Shown here: positions 35,359 to 44,679 of the stretch, piece by piece | How the letters are laid out: each line of letters starts with the position of its first letter | How positions within the stretch are numbered: the stretch's first letter is position 1 | DNA from: Naasia lichenicola | Lineage (GTDB): Bacteria > Actinomycetota > Actinomycetes > Actinomycetales > Microbacteriaceae | Assembly: GCF_004801885.1 (NCBI RefSeq) | Contig: NZ_SSSM01000006.1 | Coordinates: 248,001 to 312,000, forward strand | Length of the DNA: 64,000 nucleotides | Reading direction: 5' to 3' | The notes under the pieces: model-generated | The model's input: the letters and a program-made list of their open reading frames with translations, nothing else | What the model was told of the DNA's origin: nothing | Databases searched by the model: none | Translations under genes and position numbers: made by a program

Positions 35359-35658
35359 ATGAGCGATGTGAAGAACCCGAACCCCGACGAGACCACCGAC
35401 CAGACTGCAGACCAGACCACCGGCGAGAGTGCTGCCGAGCCCGAGATGCTGGGCGGACGCGGGGACGACCCCAGCACCACGGCGTCCAAGGACCCGAGCG
35501 AGTGGGTGACCGGCGATGAGCCCATCACCGGTGCGCAGAAGAGCTACCTCGACACCCTGGCCCGCGAGGCCGGCGAGGAGATCCCCGCCGACATCACCAA
35601 GGCCGAGGCGTCCGAGAACATCGAGCGCCTGCAGGCGAAGACCGGCCGCGGCCAATAG
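35359..35658 (+). CDS. DUF3072 protein
   Basis: A 99-residue protein. The N-terminal half is a disordered acidic stretch rich in Asp, Thr, Glu and Gln (DETTDQTADQTTGES). The C-terminal half holds the DUF3072 signature EPITGAQKSYLDTLAREAGEEIPADITKAEASENIERLQ (only its outline is quoted here: ITGAQKSYLDTLAREAG), which resembles a small helical fold. Function unknown. A strong hairpin follows at 35677. Confidence 0.85.
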   Translation: MSDVKNPNPDETTDQTADQTTGESAAEPEMLGGRGDDPSTTASKDPSEWVTGDEPITGAQKSYLDTLAREAGEEIPADITKAEASENIERLQAKTGRGQ

Positions 35659-35676
35659 CTCGCACCACGTAAAGCC

Positions 35677-35720
35677 GCCTCGATGCGGCCCCGGGCTCAA
35701 CCCGGGCGCCGCGTCGAGGC
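35677..35720. terminator. Strong bidirectional hairpin
   Basis: GCCTCGATGCGGCCCCGGG pairs with CCCGGGCGCCGCGTCGAGGC around a CTCAA loop, about 19 base pairs with a few mismatches. It sits between the convergent DUF3072 gene (ends 35658) and LLM oxidoreductase gene (ends 35727), so it probably ends both transcripts. Confidence 0.7.
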
Positions 35721-35726
35721 CGCTCG

Positions 35727-36698
35727 CTACTTCGCGGCGTCGCGGAGCAGTGACAGCAGCGGGGCTGCGGCCTGATCCAGGAACTGCTGCTGCAAAGCGT
35801 CGCCGACCTGCACGAGGGCGATGTCTGTGAACCCCGCCTCCCAGTACGCCTTGACCGCCTCGACGATGGCCTCCAGGTCGGGACCGCACGGGATGCTCTC
35901 GGCGACATCGTCCTTGCGCACGAACTGGCTGGCGCCGGCGAAGCCGGCGGGCGTCGGCAGATCGGCGTTGACCGCCCAGCCTCCGCCGAACCAGCGGAAC
36001 TGATCGTGCGCGCGGTCGATCGCCTCGTCGCGGTCGGGACCCCAGCTGATCGGGATCTGGCCGATCTTGCGTGAGCCAGGCCCCTTCTCGGCGTCCCACT
36101 TGTTGATGAGGTCCTTCTCCGGCTCGACGGCGATCAGATGGTCGCCGAGCGGCGCGAACCGCTCGATGCCCTTGTCGCCGGAGACGGCGAGGCCGATCGG
36201 AACGCCCTGCTCGGGCAGATCCCAGATCCTGGCCGAGTCGACTCTGAAGTAGTCGCCCTCCCAGGTCACGAGCTCCCCGGTGTGCAGGGCGCGGATGATG
36301 GTCACGGCCTCCTCCAGCATGTCCTGACGCTGGGCGATGGGCGGCCAGCCCTCACCGGTGATGTGCTCGTTGAGGTTCTCGCCGGAGCCCAGGCCGAGGA
36401 TGAAGCGCCCGTCCGAGAGGAGCTGCAGCGTCGCCGCCTTCTGGGCGACGACCGCGGGGTGGTAGCGCTGGATCGGGCTGGTCACGTAGGTCGCGAGCTC
36501 GACCTTCGACGTCGCCTGAGCCACCGCTCCGAGCACCGCCCAGGCATAGGGGGCATGCCCCTGCGAGGTGAGCCAGGGGGAGTAGTGGTCGCTCGAGACC
36601 TCGAAGTCGAAGCCGACCTGCTCGGCGGCGATGGCGTAGCCCACCAGCGCCTTCGGTCCGCTCTGCTCCGTCATCAGGGTGTAGCCGAACTTCGTCAT
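35727..36698 (-). CDS. F420-dependent LLM oxidoreductase, G6PDH-like (TIGR03557 type)
   Basis: A 323-residue luciferase-like monooxygenase-fold enzyme that most likely uses coenzyme F420. It opens with FGYTLMTEQSGPKALVGYA. VSSDHYSPWLTSQGHAP (residues ~36-52) and LGLGSGENLNEHITGEGWP (~103-121) are typical of the F420-dependent glucose-6-phosphate-dehydrogenase-like subfamily. The start is ATG 36698 with GAGGG 6 bases upstream; a second ATG two codons earlier is too close to that site. Natural substrate unknown. Confidence 0.87.
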   Translation of the reverse strand: MTKFGYTLMTEQSGPKALVGYAIAAEQVGFDFEVSSDHYSPWLTSQGHAPYAWAVLGAVAQATSKVELATYVTSPIQRYHPAVVAQKAATLQLLSDGRFILGLGSGENLNEHITGEGWPPIAQRQDMLEEAVTIIRALHTGELVTWEGDYFRVDSARIWDLPEQGVPIGLAVSGDKGIERFAPLGDHLIAVEPEKDLINKWDAEKGPGSRKIGQIPISWGPDRDEAIDRAHDQFRWFGGGWAVNADLPTPAGFAGASQFVRKDDVAESIPCGPDLEAIVEAVKAYWEAGFTDIALVQVGDALQQQFLDQAAAPLLSLLRDAAK

Positions 36699-36909
36699 GT
36701 CCATCCCTCGCGTCGTTGTGGTGTGCATGCTGCCGATGCCGTCGTGCACGTGCCCGTCATCGGCCTGCCGCGACCGGCTGCATCGACATCCCGTCCAACC
36801 TATGACCCCGACCGGGGGCGTCACCTGGGGATCTGCTCATCGCCGACCCATCGACTTCCGGGGGTTACCCCACTGGGGAATGTCAGCCGACTTTGGGAAG
36901 ACTGGACGC

Positions 36910-37092
36910 ATGGCCCAACTCATCCGTCCTCGGTCCGGTCGCATCTTCGCGGGAGTCTGCGTCGGCATCGCTCGTCGCTTCGGCTGGGCGCCGTGGCTCG
37001 TCCGGCTCGCCTTCCTGCTCTCCATGCTGCTTCCCGGCCCGCAGATCCTCATCTACGTCGCGATGTGGATCCTGGTCCCGAACGAGCGGTGA
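36910..37092 (+). CDS. PspC-domain membrane protein
   Basis: A 60-residue PspC-domain protein: RPRSGRIFAGVCVGIARRFGW then WLVRLAFLLSMLLPGPQILIYVAMWILVPNE, quoted in part, with one membrane helix. PspC senses envelope stress in proteobacteria; in actinobacteria short PspC proteins have no settled role. The ATG at 36910 begins just before the domain. Its TGA overlaps the GTG of the DedA gene (GTGA), so the two are coupled. Confidence 0.85.
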   Translation: MAQLIRPRSGRIFAGVCVGIARRFGWAPWLVRLAFLLSMLLPGPQILIYVAMWILVPNER

Positions 37093-37754
37093 GCTCGCTG
37101 ACGGCCCTGGCCCCGAACGCCGCAGCCGGCGACGGCGCGGCCGACCTGGGCGGTCTCGTCGGAGTCGCCGCACGGGTCATCGCCGCTCTGGGGGAGATCG
37201 GCGTCGGGCTCCTCACGCTTGCCGAGACGGTCTTCCCGCCGATACCGAGCGAGGTCATCCTGCCGCTCGCGGGATTCCTCGCCCAGCAGGGCGACCTTGA
37301 CCTGGCGCTCGTCCTGGTTCTCGCCACGGTCGGCTCGTACCTGGGCGCTCTCCTGCTCTACGGCCTCGGACGGCGGATCGGCGAGGATCGGGCCATCCGG
37401 CTGCTCGCCCGGCTCCCACTCGTCGACCGTGACGACTTCGAGAAGTCATCGCGGTGGCTGGAGCGGCACGGTCGCTCGGCGGTGTTCTTCGGTCGCCTGC
37501 TTCCGGGCATCCGCAGCCTCATCTCACTGCCCGCCGGCTCGACGAAGATGCCGCTGCTCTCGTTCAGCCTGTTCACGATCGCCGGAAGCCTGCTCTGGAA
37601 CGGCCTGCTCGTCGGTCTCGGCGCGGCACTCGGAACGCAGTACGAGCTCATCGACCGGTACTCGAGCGTGCTGGACGTCGCGGTGATCGCCGCCCTCGTC
37701 GCCGTGCTCGCCGTGCTCGTGATCCGCCGGGTGCGCCGCGGTCGTCGTGTCTGA
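37089..37754 (+). CDS. DedA-family membrane protein
   Basis: A 221-residue DedA/VTT-domain protein (flippase-like fold for lipids such as undecaprenyl phosphate). Conserved blocks are FPPIPSEVILPLAGFLAQQG (residues ~50-69), GSYLGALLLYGLGRRIG, and the re-entrant GRLLPGIRSLISLPAG. Four to five hydrophobic segments. Start GTG 37089 overlaps the PspC stop. Substrate and direction of transport unproven. Confidence 0.88.
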   Translation: MSSLTALAPNAAAGDGAADLGGLVGVAARVIAALGEIGVGLLTLAETVFPPIPSEVILPLAGFLAQQGDLDLALVLVLATVGSYLGALLLYGLGRRIGEDRAIRLLARLPLVDRDDFEKSSRWLERHGRSAVFFGRLLPGIRSLISLPAGSTKMPLLSFSLFTIAGSLLWNGLLVGLGAALGTQYELIDRYSSVLDVAVIAALVAVLAVLVIRRVRRGRRV

Positions 37755-37795
37755 TTCCCGCTAGCGGCGGGCATCTCCGCTGACAGAATCGGAGC

Positions 37796-39175
37796 ATGGA
37801 CTTCGAGCAGCGATACCGGGTGATCGCAGGCCGCGACCGCCGGTTCGACGGCCAGTTCATCACTGCTGTGCGCACCACCGGGATCTACTGCCGTCCGTCC
37901 TGCCCCGCACGCACCCCTCGGCCCGAGAACGTCACCTTCTTCAGCACCTCCGCCGCAGCCCACCTGGCGGGGTATCGGGCCTGCAAGCGGTGTCTCCCCG
38001 AAGCCGTTCCCGGCACGCCGGAGTGGGATCTGCGAGACGACCTCGTCGGCCGTGCGATGCGGCTCATCGCCGACGGCGAGGTCGAGCGTGCCGGAGTCGG
38101 AGGCCTCGCGAGCAGGCTCGGGTACACCACCAGGCACCTGACGCGCGTGCTCACCGAGGAGCTCGGAGCGGGGCCACTCGCTCTGGCCCGCGCGGTGCGT
38201 GCCCAGACGGCTCGCACGTTGCTGGTGTCCACGGACCTGCCGATCACCGACGTCGCCTTCGCTGCCGGATTCGCCAGTGTGCGCCAGTTCAACGACACGA
38301 TCGGCGAGGTCTTCCAGCTCACGCCGACTGCCATCCGGGCTCAGCGCTCTGCGATGCACGCGTCGCCGGGGAGGATCGAGCTGCGTCTGGCCACCCGTGA
38401 GCCGTTCGACGCGGCCGGGACCTTCCGATATCTCGCCGAGCACGCCGACCTCCGGACGGAGCGGGCATCGGATGCCGGCTATGCGCGGCCGATCGTGCTT
38501 CCGCGGGGGACGGGCGACATCGAGGTCCGTGCGGACGGAGCGGAGCTGAAGCTCTCCGTGCGGCTCGACGAGCTGCGTGACCTGCCGGTGGCAATCGCCC
38601 GCGTCCGCCGCCTCTTCGACCTCGATGCCGATCCGCAGACGGTCGATGCGGCACTCGCGGAGATCCCGGCGCTCCGTGAAGCGGTGCGCACTGCGCCGGG
38701 CATCCGAGTTCCCGGCGCGCTCGAGGCGTCCGACCTCATCATCCGCGCCGCGGCAGGGGAGACCCACGGCCGGGCCGCTCGCCGTGCCGACCTGGACCGC
38801 GCACAGGAGCGCGAGGCGGTGCAGTCCTTAGCCGAGCAGGTCGACAGCGGATGGTCGGCTTCGGAGCTGTCGGGCGAACTGGAGCGCCTCGGAGTTTCGG
38901 CCGCCTCTCGTGCCTACGCGGTGTCTCGGATCCTCGGCTCGCCCGACGTCGACTGCTCGTCCGACGACATCGTCCGTCGTGGCATGCGCCGCCTCGGCCT
39001 GGACAGCCGTCGCACGGCCGGCGAGACGTCTCGGCTGTCCCCGTGGCGCAGCTACGCCGCCTTGCACTTCCGCTCCGCCGGACGCGCCCCGCGCCCGACC
39101 CCGCACTCAACCCTTCATCCGACTCCAGTCCCGACGGCGTCGCCGCTCCCGATCTCCCGAGGAGAAGAACCATGA
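37796..39175 (+). CDS. Ada-type regulator fused to a reduced AlkA-like domain
   Basis: A 459-residue DNA-alkylation-repair protein with three parts. Residues 1-80 form the Ada zinc domain with C32, C36, C63 and C66 (YCRPSCPA...CKRCLPE); C32 is the expected methyl acceptor. Residues ~90-178 are an AraC-type HTH. Residues ~183-300 are AlkA_N-like ([23 protein letters not shown]). The glycosylase core that follows (~300-425) is shortened: the LGQQVS region is absent and the GIGPWTA hairpin is replaced by [11 protein letters not shown], although SSDDI may retain the catalytic Asp. Coupled to ogt by ATGA. Confidence 0.88.
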   Translation: MDFEQRYRVIAGRDRRFDGQFITAVRTTGIYCRPSCPARTPRPENVTFFSTSAAAHLAGYRACKRCLPEAVPGTPEWDLRDDLVGRAMRLIADGEVERAGVGGLASRLGYTTRHLTRVLTEELGAGPLALARAVRAQTARTLLVSTDLPITDVAFAAGFASVRQFNDTIGEVFQLTPTAIRAQRSAMHASPGRIELRLATREPFDAAGTFRYLAEHADLRTERASDAGYARPIVLPRGTGDIEVRADGAELKLSVRLDELRDLPVAIARVRRLFDLDADPQTVDAALAEIPALREAVRTAPGIRVPGALEASDLIIRAAAGETHGRAARRADLDRAQEREAVQSLAEQVDSGWSASELSGELERLGVSAASRAYAVSRILGSPDVDCSSDDIVRRGMRRLGLDSRRTAGETSRLSPWRSYAALHFRSAGRAPRPTPHSTLHPTPVPTASPLPISRGEEP

Positions 39176-39675
39176 CCCCTTCTGCCGCTCTCACGGCCTT
39201 CGTATCGACGCCCGATGGTCCGTTCGGCATCCTCGCAACGGACGAGCACGAGGTCCTCGCCTCGGGATGGACGGACGATGTCGACGCATTGGTGATGCGC
39301 CTGACCCCGACCCTTCGTCCGACCGAGCTGCGCGAGGATGCGCTGGCCGACGTCGTCGCGGCGGTCGAGCGCTACTACGCGGGCGACTTCGCGGCGATCG
39401 ACTCCGTGCGGGTCCGCCAGAGCGGGGGCCCGTTCCGGTCCGTGGCATGGGCGGCGCTCCGCACCATCGAGCCGGGGCATCCGCTCACCTACACCGAGTT
39501 CGCCACCGCGAGCGGTCGCCCCAGCGCCGTGCGCGCGGCCGCCTCGGCCTGCGCGACCAATGCGCCCGCCCTGTTCGTGCCCTGCCATCGGGTGCTGCGC
39601 ACCGACGGGACCATGGGCGGCTTCGCCTGGGGCGTCCCCGTGAAGCGCTCGCTGCTCGCCCGCGAAGCGGCCTGA
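39172..39675 (+). CDS. ogt: Methylated-DNA-protein-cysteine methyltransferase
   Basis: A 167-residue suicide enzyme that removes methyl from O6-methylguanine. It has the acceptor C138 in [12 protein letters not shown]. The helix-turn-helix region [18 protein letters not shown] precedes it, and [17 protein letters not shown] follows. The ATG at 39172 overlaps the upstream stop (ATGA), with GAGGAG upstream. With the Ada/AlkA fusion it forms an adaptive-response operon. Confidence 0.94.
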   Translation: MTPSAALTAFVSTPDGPFGILATDEHEVLASGWTDDVDALVMRLTPTLRPTELREDALADVVAAVERYYAGDFAAIDSVRVRQSGGPFRSVAWAALRTIEPGHPLTYTEFATASGRPSAVRAAASACATNAPALFVPCHRVLRTDGTMGGFAWGVPVKRSLLAREAA

Positions 39676-39856
39676 TTCCACCCGTTCGGCGGGATGCGCC
39701 CGGAGCCGCGGGGATCTCGAGCCATGTTCGCCGCCAGCGCACCCCAGCCGTGATCGGCGCCGGTATTCCCCAGCGCCCCTTCAGCGGTCGCTCCTAGATT
39801 CAGGAATCCCACATCGGTGCCCGATCTCCGGGCGCTGTCAGAGAAGGGCACACACC

Positions 39857-40540
39857 ATGGGCTTCCTCGATCGTCTGCTGGGACGCGACGAGCCAGAGCA
39901 GAATTCCCGTTCGGCGGCCGAGCAGTCGTTCGGTCGCGGCGCAGGCCAGGGCGCACCGCGGACGGACGACGAGATCGCCCTCGAGCGCTACAGATACCTG
40001 CTGCGCACGGCTCCGCCGGAGACGATCGAGCAGGTGCATGCCGAGGCGTTCGGCAAGCTCACCCCCGAGCAGCGCCGCCAGGTCTACGACGAGCTGGTGG
40101 CCGGGCCCGACAAGCCGTCGGGCGACGACCCCGAGTCGCTCGCGCGCTCGGCGACCCGATCCGAGATCCGGCAGCCGGGCACTCTCGAGCGCGCGTTCGG
40201 CGGGGCGAATGGCGGCGGCGGAGCGATGGGCGGCGGCTATCGGGGCGGGCCGAGCTTCGGCTCGATGGTGGGCAGCTCCATCCTCGGAACCGTGGCCGGG
40301 TACGTCATCGGCTCGGCTCTGGTGGGCGCGTTCATGCCCGACGCCTCGTACGACTCGGGCGTCGACGGCTCGGATGCTTCCGCGGACGCGTCATCGGCGG
40401 ATGCATCCGGTGCCGACGGGGGTGGCGACTCTGGCTGGGGCGGTGACTCCGGCTGGGACGGTGGAGGCGGTGACTTCGGTGGCGGTGACTTCGGCGGTGG
40501 CGACTTCGGGGGCGGCGATTTCGGTGGGGGCGACTTCTGA
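39857..40540 (+). CDS. Membrane-associated protein with Gly-rich and GGGDF repeats
   Basis: A 227-residue protein. The N-terminal half is soluble (TDDEIALERYRYLLRTAPPETIEQVHAEAFGKLTPEQRRQVYDELV, outlined only). A Gly-rich stretch (~117-130) precedes one membrane helix (MVGSSILGTVAGYVIGSAL, ~135-153). The tail has an Asp/Ser/Ala-rich linker and ends in five tandem GGGDF units. Homologues in actinobacteria are often mislabelled cation-transporting ATPase; I see no ATPase motif. GGG-rich tails are seen in surface-exposed proteins. Function unknown. Confidence 0.8.
   Translation: MGFLDRLLGRDEPEQNSRSAAEQSFGRGAGQGAPRTDDEIALERYRYLLRTAPPETIEQVHAEAFGKLTPEQRRQVYDELVAGPDKPSGDDPESLARSATRSEIRQPGTLERAFGGANGGGGAMGGGYRGGPSFGSMVGSSILGTVAGYVIGSALVGAFMPDASYDSGVDGSDASADASSADASGADGGGDSGWGGDSGWDGGGGDFGGGDFGGGDFGGGDFGGGDF
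40465..40540 (+). repeat. Five 15-base units encoding GGGDF repeats
   Basis: Imperfect 15-base units (of type GGCGGTGACTTCGGT) encode GGGDF five times at the protein end. The third codon positions vary while the amino acids do not, which suggests selection on the protein. Confidence 0.85.
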
Positions 40541-40610
40541 TCCCGCGGTGTCCCTCCTCTCGACGGGGGCTTCACAGCGGACCTTGCGGGGGCGCGGCGC
40601 ACACTAGGGC

Positions 40611-41510
40611 ATGGCCAAGCTGAGCGATCCCCTCAAAGCCCGAGTGCTCCAGGCCCTGACCGGTCGGGACGAGGGCGAACCTCCCTGGGTGGCGGAGCTC
40701 GAGAAGGGCGACGACGAGGGCTTCTTCGGCCCCGGCTCGGCGGTCTGGGCGGTGCATGGCGACATGCCGACGCTCGTCGCCGGAATCCGGGCGCTCCTCA
40801 CCCAGGCCCTGCACCCGGGCGCGATGGCCGGGGTGCACGATCACTCGCGCTACCGCGAGGATCCGTTCGGACGGCTGGCCGGCACCATCCGCTGGATCTT
40901 CACCGTCTCCTATGGCAGCCGCGCCGACGCGGAGCACGCGTCGGCCTGGGTGCTGCGCCTGCACGAGAAGGTGACCGGCGTCTACGAAGGCCCTGATGGG
41001 GAGCCGATTCCCTACGCCGCGAACCAGCCCGACCTGCTCCGGTGGGTTCATCTCGCCTTCACCGACGCGTTCCTCGGCGTGCACGAGGTCTGGGGACGGC
41101 CGATCCCCGGCGGTCCTGACGCCTATGTCCGCGAATGGGCGAAGGCCGGCGAGCTGATGGGCGTGCAGGATCCGCCTCGATCGCGCGCCGAACTGCACGA
41201 GCAGATGCATGCCTACCTCGACTCGGGGCAGCTGCGCCATGACGAACGCGTCGCCGACGTCATCAGGTTCCTCAAGACCCCGCCCCTCGCCCCCTCGCTC
41301 CGTCCGACCTATCCGCTGCTCTGGAACGGCGCCGTCGCGTCGCTGGACGACGAGTTCCGGATCGCTCTCAAGCTGCGGCGCCCCATCGGCCCCGCCGTCC
41401 CGGCGACGGCGGCCGTGCTGCAGGCCACCGGGCGGCTGCTCGGCACGATGCCGGGAGCGGAGAAGGCGGCACGCACCCGGCTGGCCCGGCTGCGAGCCGC
41501 CGCAGTCTGA
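40611..41510 (+). CDS. Oxygenase MpaB-family protein (DUF2236)
   Basis: A 299-residue DUF2236 protein, the family of latex-clearing protein and MpaB, which include haem- or iron-dependent oxygenases. Marks: GPGSAVWAVHGDMPTLVAGIRALLTQALHPGAMAGV (residues ~41-76, outlined), WVHLAFTDAFLGVHEVWGRPI (~143-163). His residues in these stretches are candidate cofactor ligands. The true activity of this actinobacterial subgroup is unknown. Good ATG after 70-base gap; last ~20 residues are basic and disordered. Confidence 0.82.
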   Translation: MAKLSDPLKARVLQALTGRDEGEPPWVAELEKGDDEGFFGPGSAVWAVHGDMPTLVAGIRALLTQALHPGAMAGVHDHSRYREDPFGRLAGTIRWIFTVSYGSRADAEHASAWVLRLHEKVTGVYEGPDGEPIPYAANQPDLLRWVHLAFTDAFLGVHEVWGRPIPGGPDAYVREWAKAGELMGVQDPPRSRAELHEQMHAYLDSGQLRHDERVADVIRFLKTPPLAPSLRPTYPLLWNGAVASLDDEFRIALKLRRPIGPAVPATAAVLQATGRLLGTMPGAEKAARTRLARLRAAAV

Positions 41511-41552
41511 CCGACAGGGACGGTCCCGCGGTCCTGATGCGTGAGACGGGCG

Positions 41553-42569
41553 CTACAGCCAGCCCTTGCGCTTGAACAGCAGGAACAGCCCGCCGCTCAG
41601 CACGATCATCAGCAGCACGGCGAGCGGGTATCCGAGTGTCCAGTCGAGCTCGGGCATGTGGGTGAAGTTCATCCCGTAGACGCCCGTGACCAGGCTCGGG
41701 GTGAACAGGATGGCCGCGTAGGAGGAGATCCGCTTCACCTGCTCGCCCTGCGTGATGCTCGTCTCGCTGAGCTCCCGCATCTGCTCGTTCTGACGCTCGG
41801 TCACCAGAGTGGAGTTGGTGATCAGCGCATTCTGCAGAACCGTGCGGAAGCCGTCCGCCCGCTCAGACACCTTGATGGCGTGATCGCGGACATCGCGCAT
41901 GCCGCGTCGCAGCTCGATCTCCCTCTCCGACTTCGAGAAGCCGAGGTAGAGGGTGTCGAGCATGGGTACGAGCGGGCCGATCGCGCGCTGGAAGTTCATG
42001 ACTTCGCGGGCCAGCTCGTAGATGCGTCGGGAGACCTCCGATTCGCCGCCGAAGAGCTGATCGTCGATCTCGTCGATGTCGTTCTCCAGGCCGTGCACGA
42101 CCGGGCTGTACTCGTCGACGACCTGATCGAGGACGGCGTAGAGCACGGCGTTGGGGCCGAGCTTGAGCAGATCGGGGGATGCCTCGAGACGGGCGCGGAC
42201 GGCTGCGAGGTCGGGCGACTCCGCATGCCGGACGGTGATCGCGAAATCGGGCCCGATGAAGAGGTGGACCTCGCCGAACTCGACCTCCTCTGGACCGTCG
42301 AGATAGCGAGCCGGGCGGAGCACGATGAACAGGATGTCGCCGTAGCGCTCGAACTTCGCCCGTTGGTGACCGAGCAGCGCGTCCTCGACGGCGAGGGGGT
42401 GCAGGCCGAACTCCTGGGCGACCTGATGCAGCTCATCCTCGCTCGGTCGGTACAGGCCGATCCAGGCCATGCCCTTCTTGGCACGCATGTACTCGAAGGT
42501 CTCGCTCAGGCTGGGCGGATCCGCCACCCGGACGCCTTCGACGTAGACCGCGTTGTCGACGATGGCCAT
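41553..42569 (-). CDS. corA: CorA-type magnesium/cobalt transporter
   Basis: A 338-residue divalent metal channel. The GMN selectivity motif is in YGMNFTHMPELDW (residue ~298), between two membrane helices (ISSYAAILFTPSLVTGVYG and YPLAVLLMIVLSGGLFLLF). The N-terminal 250 residues form the cytoplasmic funnel. Start ATG 42569 with AAGGAG at 5-6 bases; an in-frame GTG at 42575 lies too close to it. Ends KRKGWL, the basic sphincter tail. Mg2+ versus Co2+ or Ni2+ is not decidable. Confidence 0.92.
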   Translation of the reverse strand: MAIVDNAVYVEGVRVADPPSLSETFEYMRAKKGMAWIGLYRPSEDELHQVAQEFGLHPLAVEDALLGHQRAKFERYGDILFIVLRPARYLDGPEEVEFGEVHLFIGPDFAITVRHAESPDLAAVRARLEASPDLLKLGPNAVLYAVLDQVVDEYSPVVHGLENDIDEIDDQLFGGESEVSRRIYELAREVMNFQRAIGPLVPMLDTLYLGFSKSEREIELRRGMRDVRDHAIKVSERADGFRTVLQNALITNSTLVTERQNEQMRELSETSITQGEQVKRISSYAAILFTPSLVTGVYGMNFTHMPELDWTLGYPLAVLLMIVLSGGLFLLFKRKGWL

Positions 42570-42720
42570 CGGCACTCCTTCTGATCCGGCGCCTGCTGGA
42601 TCGAGAGGACCGCCGGGCTATCGAGACTGTACGGCCTCGACCGACACGCCGAGCTGAGACACGAGCGCTGTGCGCCGCCGACTTTCTCGTGGCCCGCCGA
42701 TCCGACCGGGCTATCCCGGG

Positions 42721-43389
42721 CTAGGAGGTGGCGGAACCTGCCGCGGCAACCGCGTCGGCGATGGGCGTCGAGCCGGACACGACCTCCCAGACCCGACCGA
42801 TGGAGGTGGGGTCGTCGAGGACGGCCAGCACGAGCTCCGCGACGTCGTCCCGCGGGATGCTGGCGCGTTCGACCTCGATGCCGAGCTGCACGGATCCGGT
42901 TCCATCGTCGGACGTGAGGCCGCCCGGACGCAGGATGGTCCAATCGAGGTCGGTGCCCTTCAGGTAGGCGTCGGCATCGCGCTTCGCGTCGACGTAGGCG
43001 GCCCAGCCGGGGTCTGCGTCTTCTGCGAGCGGCTCGTCCACGCCGATCGCGGAGATCTGCACCATCCGTCGCACGCCTGCTGCCGTCGCCGCGTCGGCGG
43101 TGAGCACCGAGCCCGCATAGTCGACGGTCCGCTTGCGCGCGGCTCCGGAGTTCGGGCCACCGCCGGCCGCGAAGACGACAGCATCGGACCCCGTCAGCAC
43201 GGAAGCCAGCTGGTCGATCGTCGCGGATTCGATGTCGAGCACCGCCGTCTCGCCGCCGAGCCGGAGGATGTCCTCACCGTGCTCGGGATTGCGGATCACT
43301 CCGACGGCCTCGTCGCCGCGATCGTAGAGCCTGCTCAGGATCCGCTGGGCCACCGCTCCGTGCGCTCCGATGATCGTGATCCTGCTCAT
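42721..43389 (-). CDS. NAD(P)-binding, NmrA/SDR-like protein
   Basis: A 222-residue atypical SDR: ITIIGAHGAVAQRILSRLYDRG (Gly motif GAHGAVAQ at ~8-15), GSDAVVFAAGGGPNSGAA, then WTILRPGGLTSDDGTG. It belongs to the NAD(P)H-binding family (YwnB/NmrA-like) used in redox sensing or as epimerase-like enzymes. Catalytic Tyr/Lys: YVDAKRDADAYLK has Tyr and Lys at YxxxK spacing. Divergent from the polyketide synthase gene by 129 bases. Confidence 0.86.
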   Translation of the reverse strand: MSRITIIGAHGAVAQRILSRLYDRGDEAVGVIRNPEHGEDILRLGGETAVLDIESATIDQLASVLTGSDAVVFAAGGGPNSGAARKRTVDYAGSVLTADAATAAGVRRMVQISAIGVDEPLAEDADPGWAAYVDAKRDADAYLKGTDLDWTILRPGGLTSDDGTGSVQLGIEVERASIPRDDVAELVLAVLDDPTSIGRVWEVVSGSTPIADAVAAAGSATS

Positions 43390-43518
43390 CCGCGTCTCGC
43401 TTCCTGTTCGCTGACCGAGCTGTCGAGCCCGTCTCCTGCCTCCATTGTGCCGCGCACGCTGTGCACGAATCGGGGGCGCGGTCATGGGGCGTTCAGAGGG
43501 CGGTGCTAGCTTTCGGCA

Positions 43519-44679
43519 ATGAGTCGGATCGCCGCAGTCGCCGCAGTCCTTCCTGAGCATTCCTACGCTCAGTCGGAGATCACCGAGATGATCGCGCCCA
43601 TGATCACGAGCGACGGATCGAAGCAGGCCGTGCTGCGCCGGATGCACGCCGGCAGCCGGGTCGATCGCCGCCATCTGGTGATGCCGCTCGACGAGTATCG
43701 GGCCGGACTGAGCTTCACCGAGAGCAACGATCGGTTCATCGGTGCCGCGACCGATCTCGCCGAGGTGGCGGTGCGCGACGCACTCGAGCGCTCCGGCCTG
43801 CAGGCATCCGACGTGGACATGATCATGTTCACCTCGGTCACCGGCATCTCCGCCCCGTCCATCGATGCGCTGCTCGTGCCACGGATCGGCCTGCGGTCCG
43901 ATATCAAGCGGGTGCCGATGTTCGGCCTCGGCTGCGTCGGGGGTGCGGCGGGCATCGCACGCCTGCACGACTACCTCCTCGGGCACCCCGACGACGTCGC
44001 GGTGCTGCTGTCGATCGAGCTGTGCTCGCTGACCGTGCAGCGCGACGACGACTCCATGGCCAACCTCGTCGCGAGCGGGCTGTTCGGCGACGGCGGCGCG
44101 GCCGTGGTCATGGTGGGCGCGCGGAGAGCGGAGCAGCTGGGGCTCACGGGTCCCGACGTGGTCGACGTGCGCAGCCGGCTGTACCCCGACAGCGGCCACA
44201 TCCTCGGCTTCAATCCCGGATCGACCGGCTTCCGGATCGTGCTCACGGGCGGGATCGCGGATGTGGTCGACGAGCACTTCGGCGCGGACGTCGACGGATT
44301 CCTCTCGGACAACGGACTGAGCATCCCCGACATCGACCGGTGGATCGCCCACCCGGGCGGTCCTCGCGTGCTCGAGGCCTTCTCGCATTCTCTCGGGCTC
44401 GCCGACGATGCGCTGGCCCTCAGCTGGCGATCGATGGCCGCGGTGGGCAACCTGTCCTCGTCGTCGGTCCTGCACGTTCTGGCCGATGCGCTGGCGATCG
44501 ACGGCCCCGACGGCAAGGCTCCCGGTGCCGGGACCGCCATGCTGTTCGCGCTCGGCCCCGGCCTCAGCGCCGAGATGGTGCTGCTGCGCTGGCCCTCCGA
44601 GGATCGCGGCATCGACAGCGGCGTCGACAGCGGTGTCGGCGACGTCGTCGACGGTGGCCGGAAGGCTGTGGCGGCATGA
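43519..44679 (+). CDS. Type III polyketide synthase
   Basis: A 386-residue chalcone/stilbene-synthase-family enzyme that condenses an acyl-CoA starter with malonyl-CoA units. The catalytic triad is visible: C139 in MFGLGCVGGAAG, H278 in WIAHPGGPRVLEA and N311 in AVGNLSSSSVL. The bacterial Gly-rich ending GPGLSAEMVLLRW is present, with an extra ~25-residue Asp/Gly tail. Its stop overlaps the methyltransferase start (ATGA). With the next two genes the layout equals Streptomyces srsABC, which makes alkylresorcinol phenolic lipids; that product is an inference. Confidence 0.92.
   Translation: MSRIAAVAAVLPEHSYAQSEITEMIAPMITSDGSKQAVLRRMHAGSRVDRRHLVMPLDEYRAGLSFTESNDRFIGAATDLAEVAVRDALERSGLQASDVDMIMFTSVTGISAPSIDALLVPRIGLRSDIKRVPMFGLGCVGGAAGIARLHDYLLGHPDDVAVLLSIELCSLTVQRDDDSMANLVASGLFGDGGAAVVMVGARRAEQLGLTGPDVVDVRSRLYPDSGHILGFNPGSTGFRIVLTGGIADVVDEHFGADVDGFLSDNGLSIPDIDRWIAHPGGPRVLEAFSHSLGLADDALALSWRSMAAVGNLSSSSVLHVLADALAIDGPDGKAPGAGTAMLFALGPGLSAEMVLLRWPSEDRGIDSGVDSGVGDVVDGGRKAVAA

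Noticed and set aside
40237-40602. Minus-strand frame with a KSPPP repeat, resembling a proline-rich protein
   Set aside because: It is the reverse complement of the GGGDF repeat; the plus-strand gene has a membrane helix and a fitting start.
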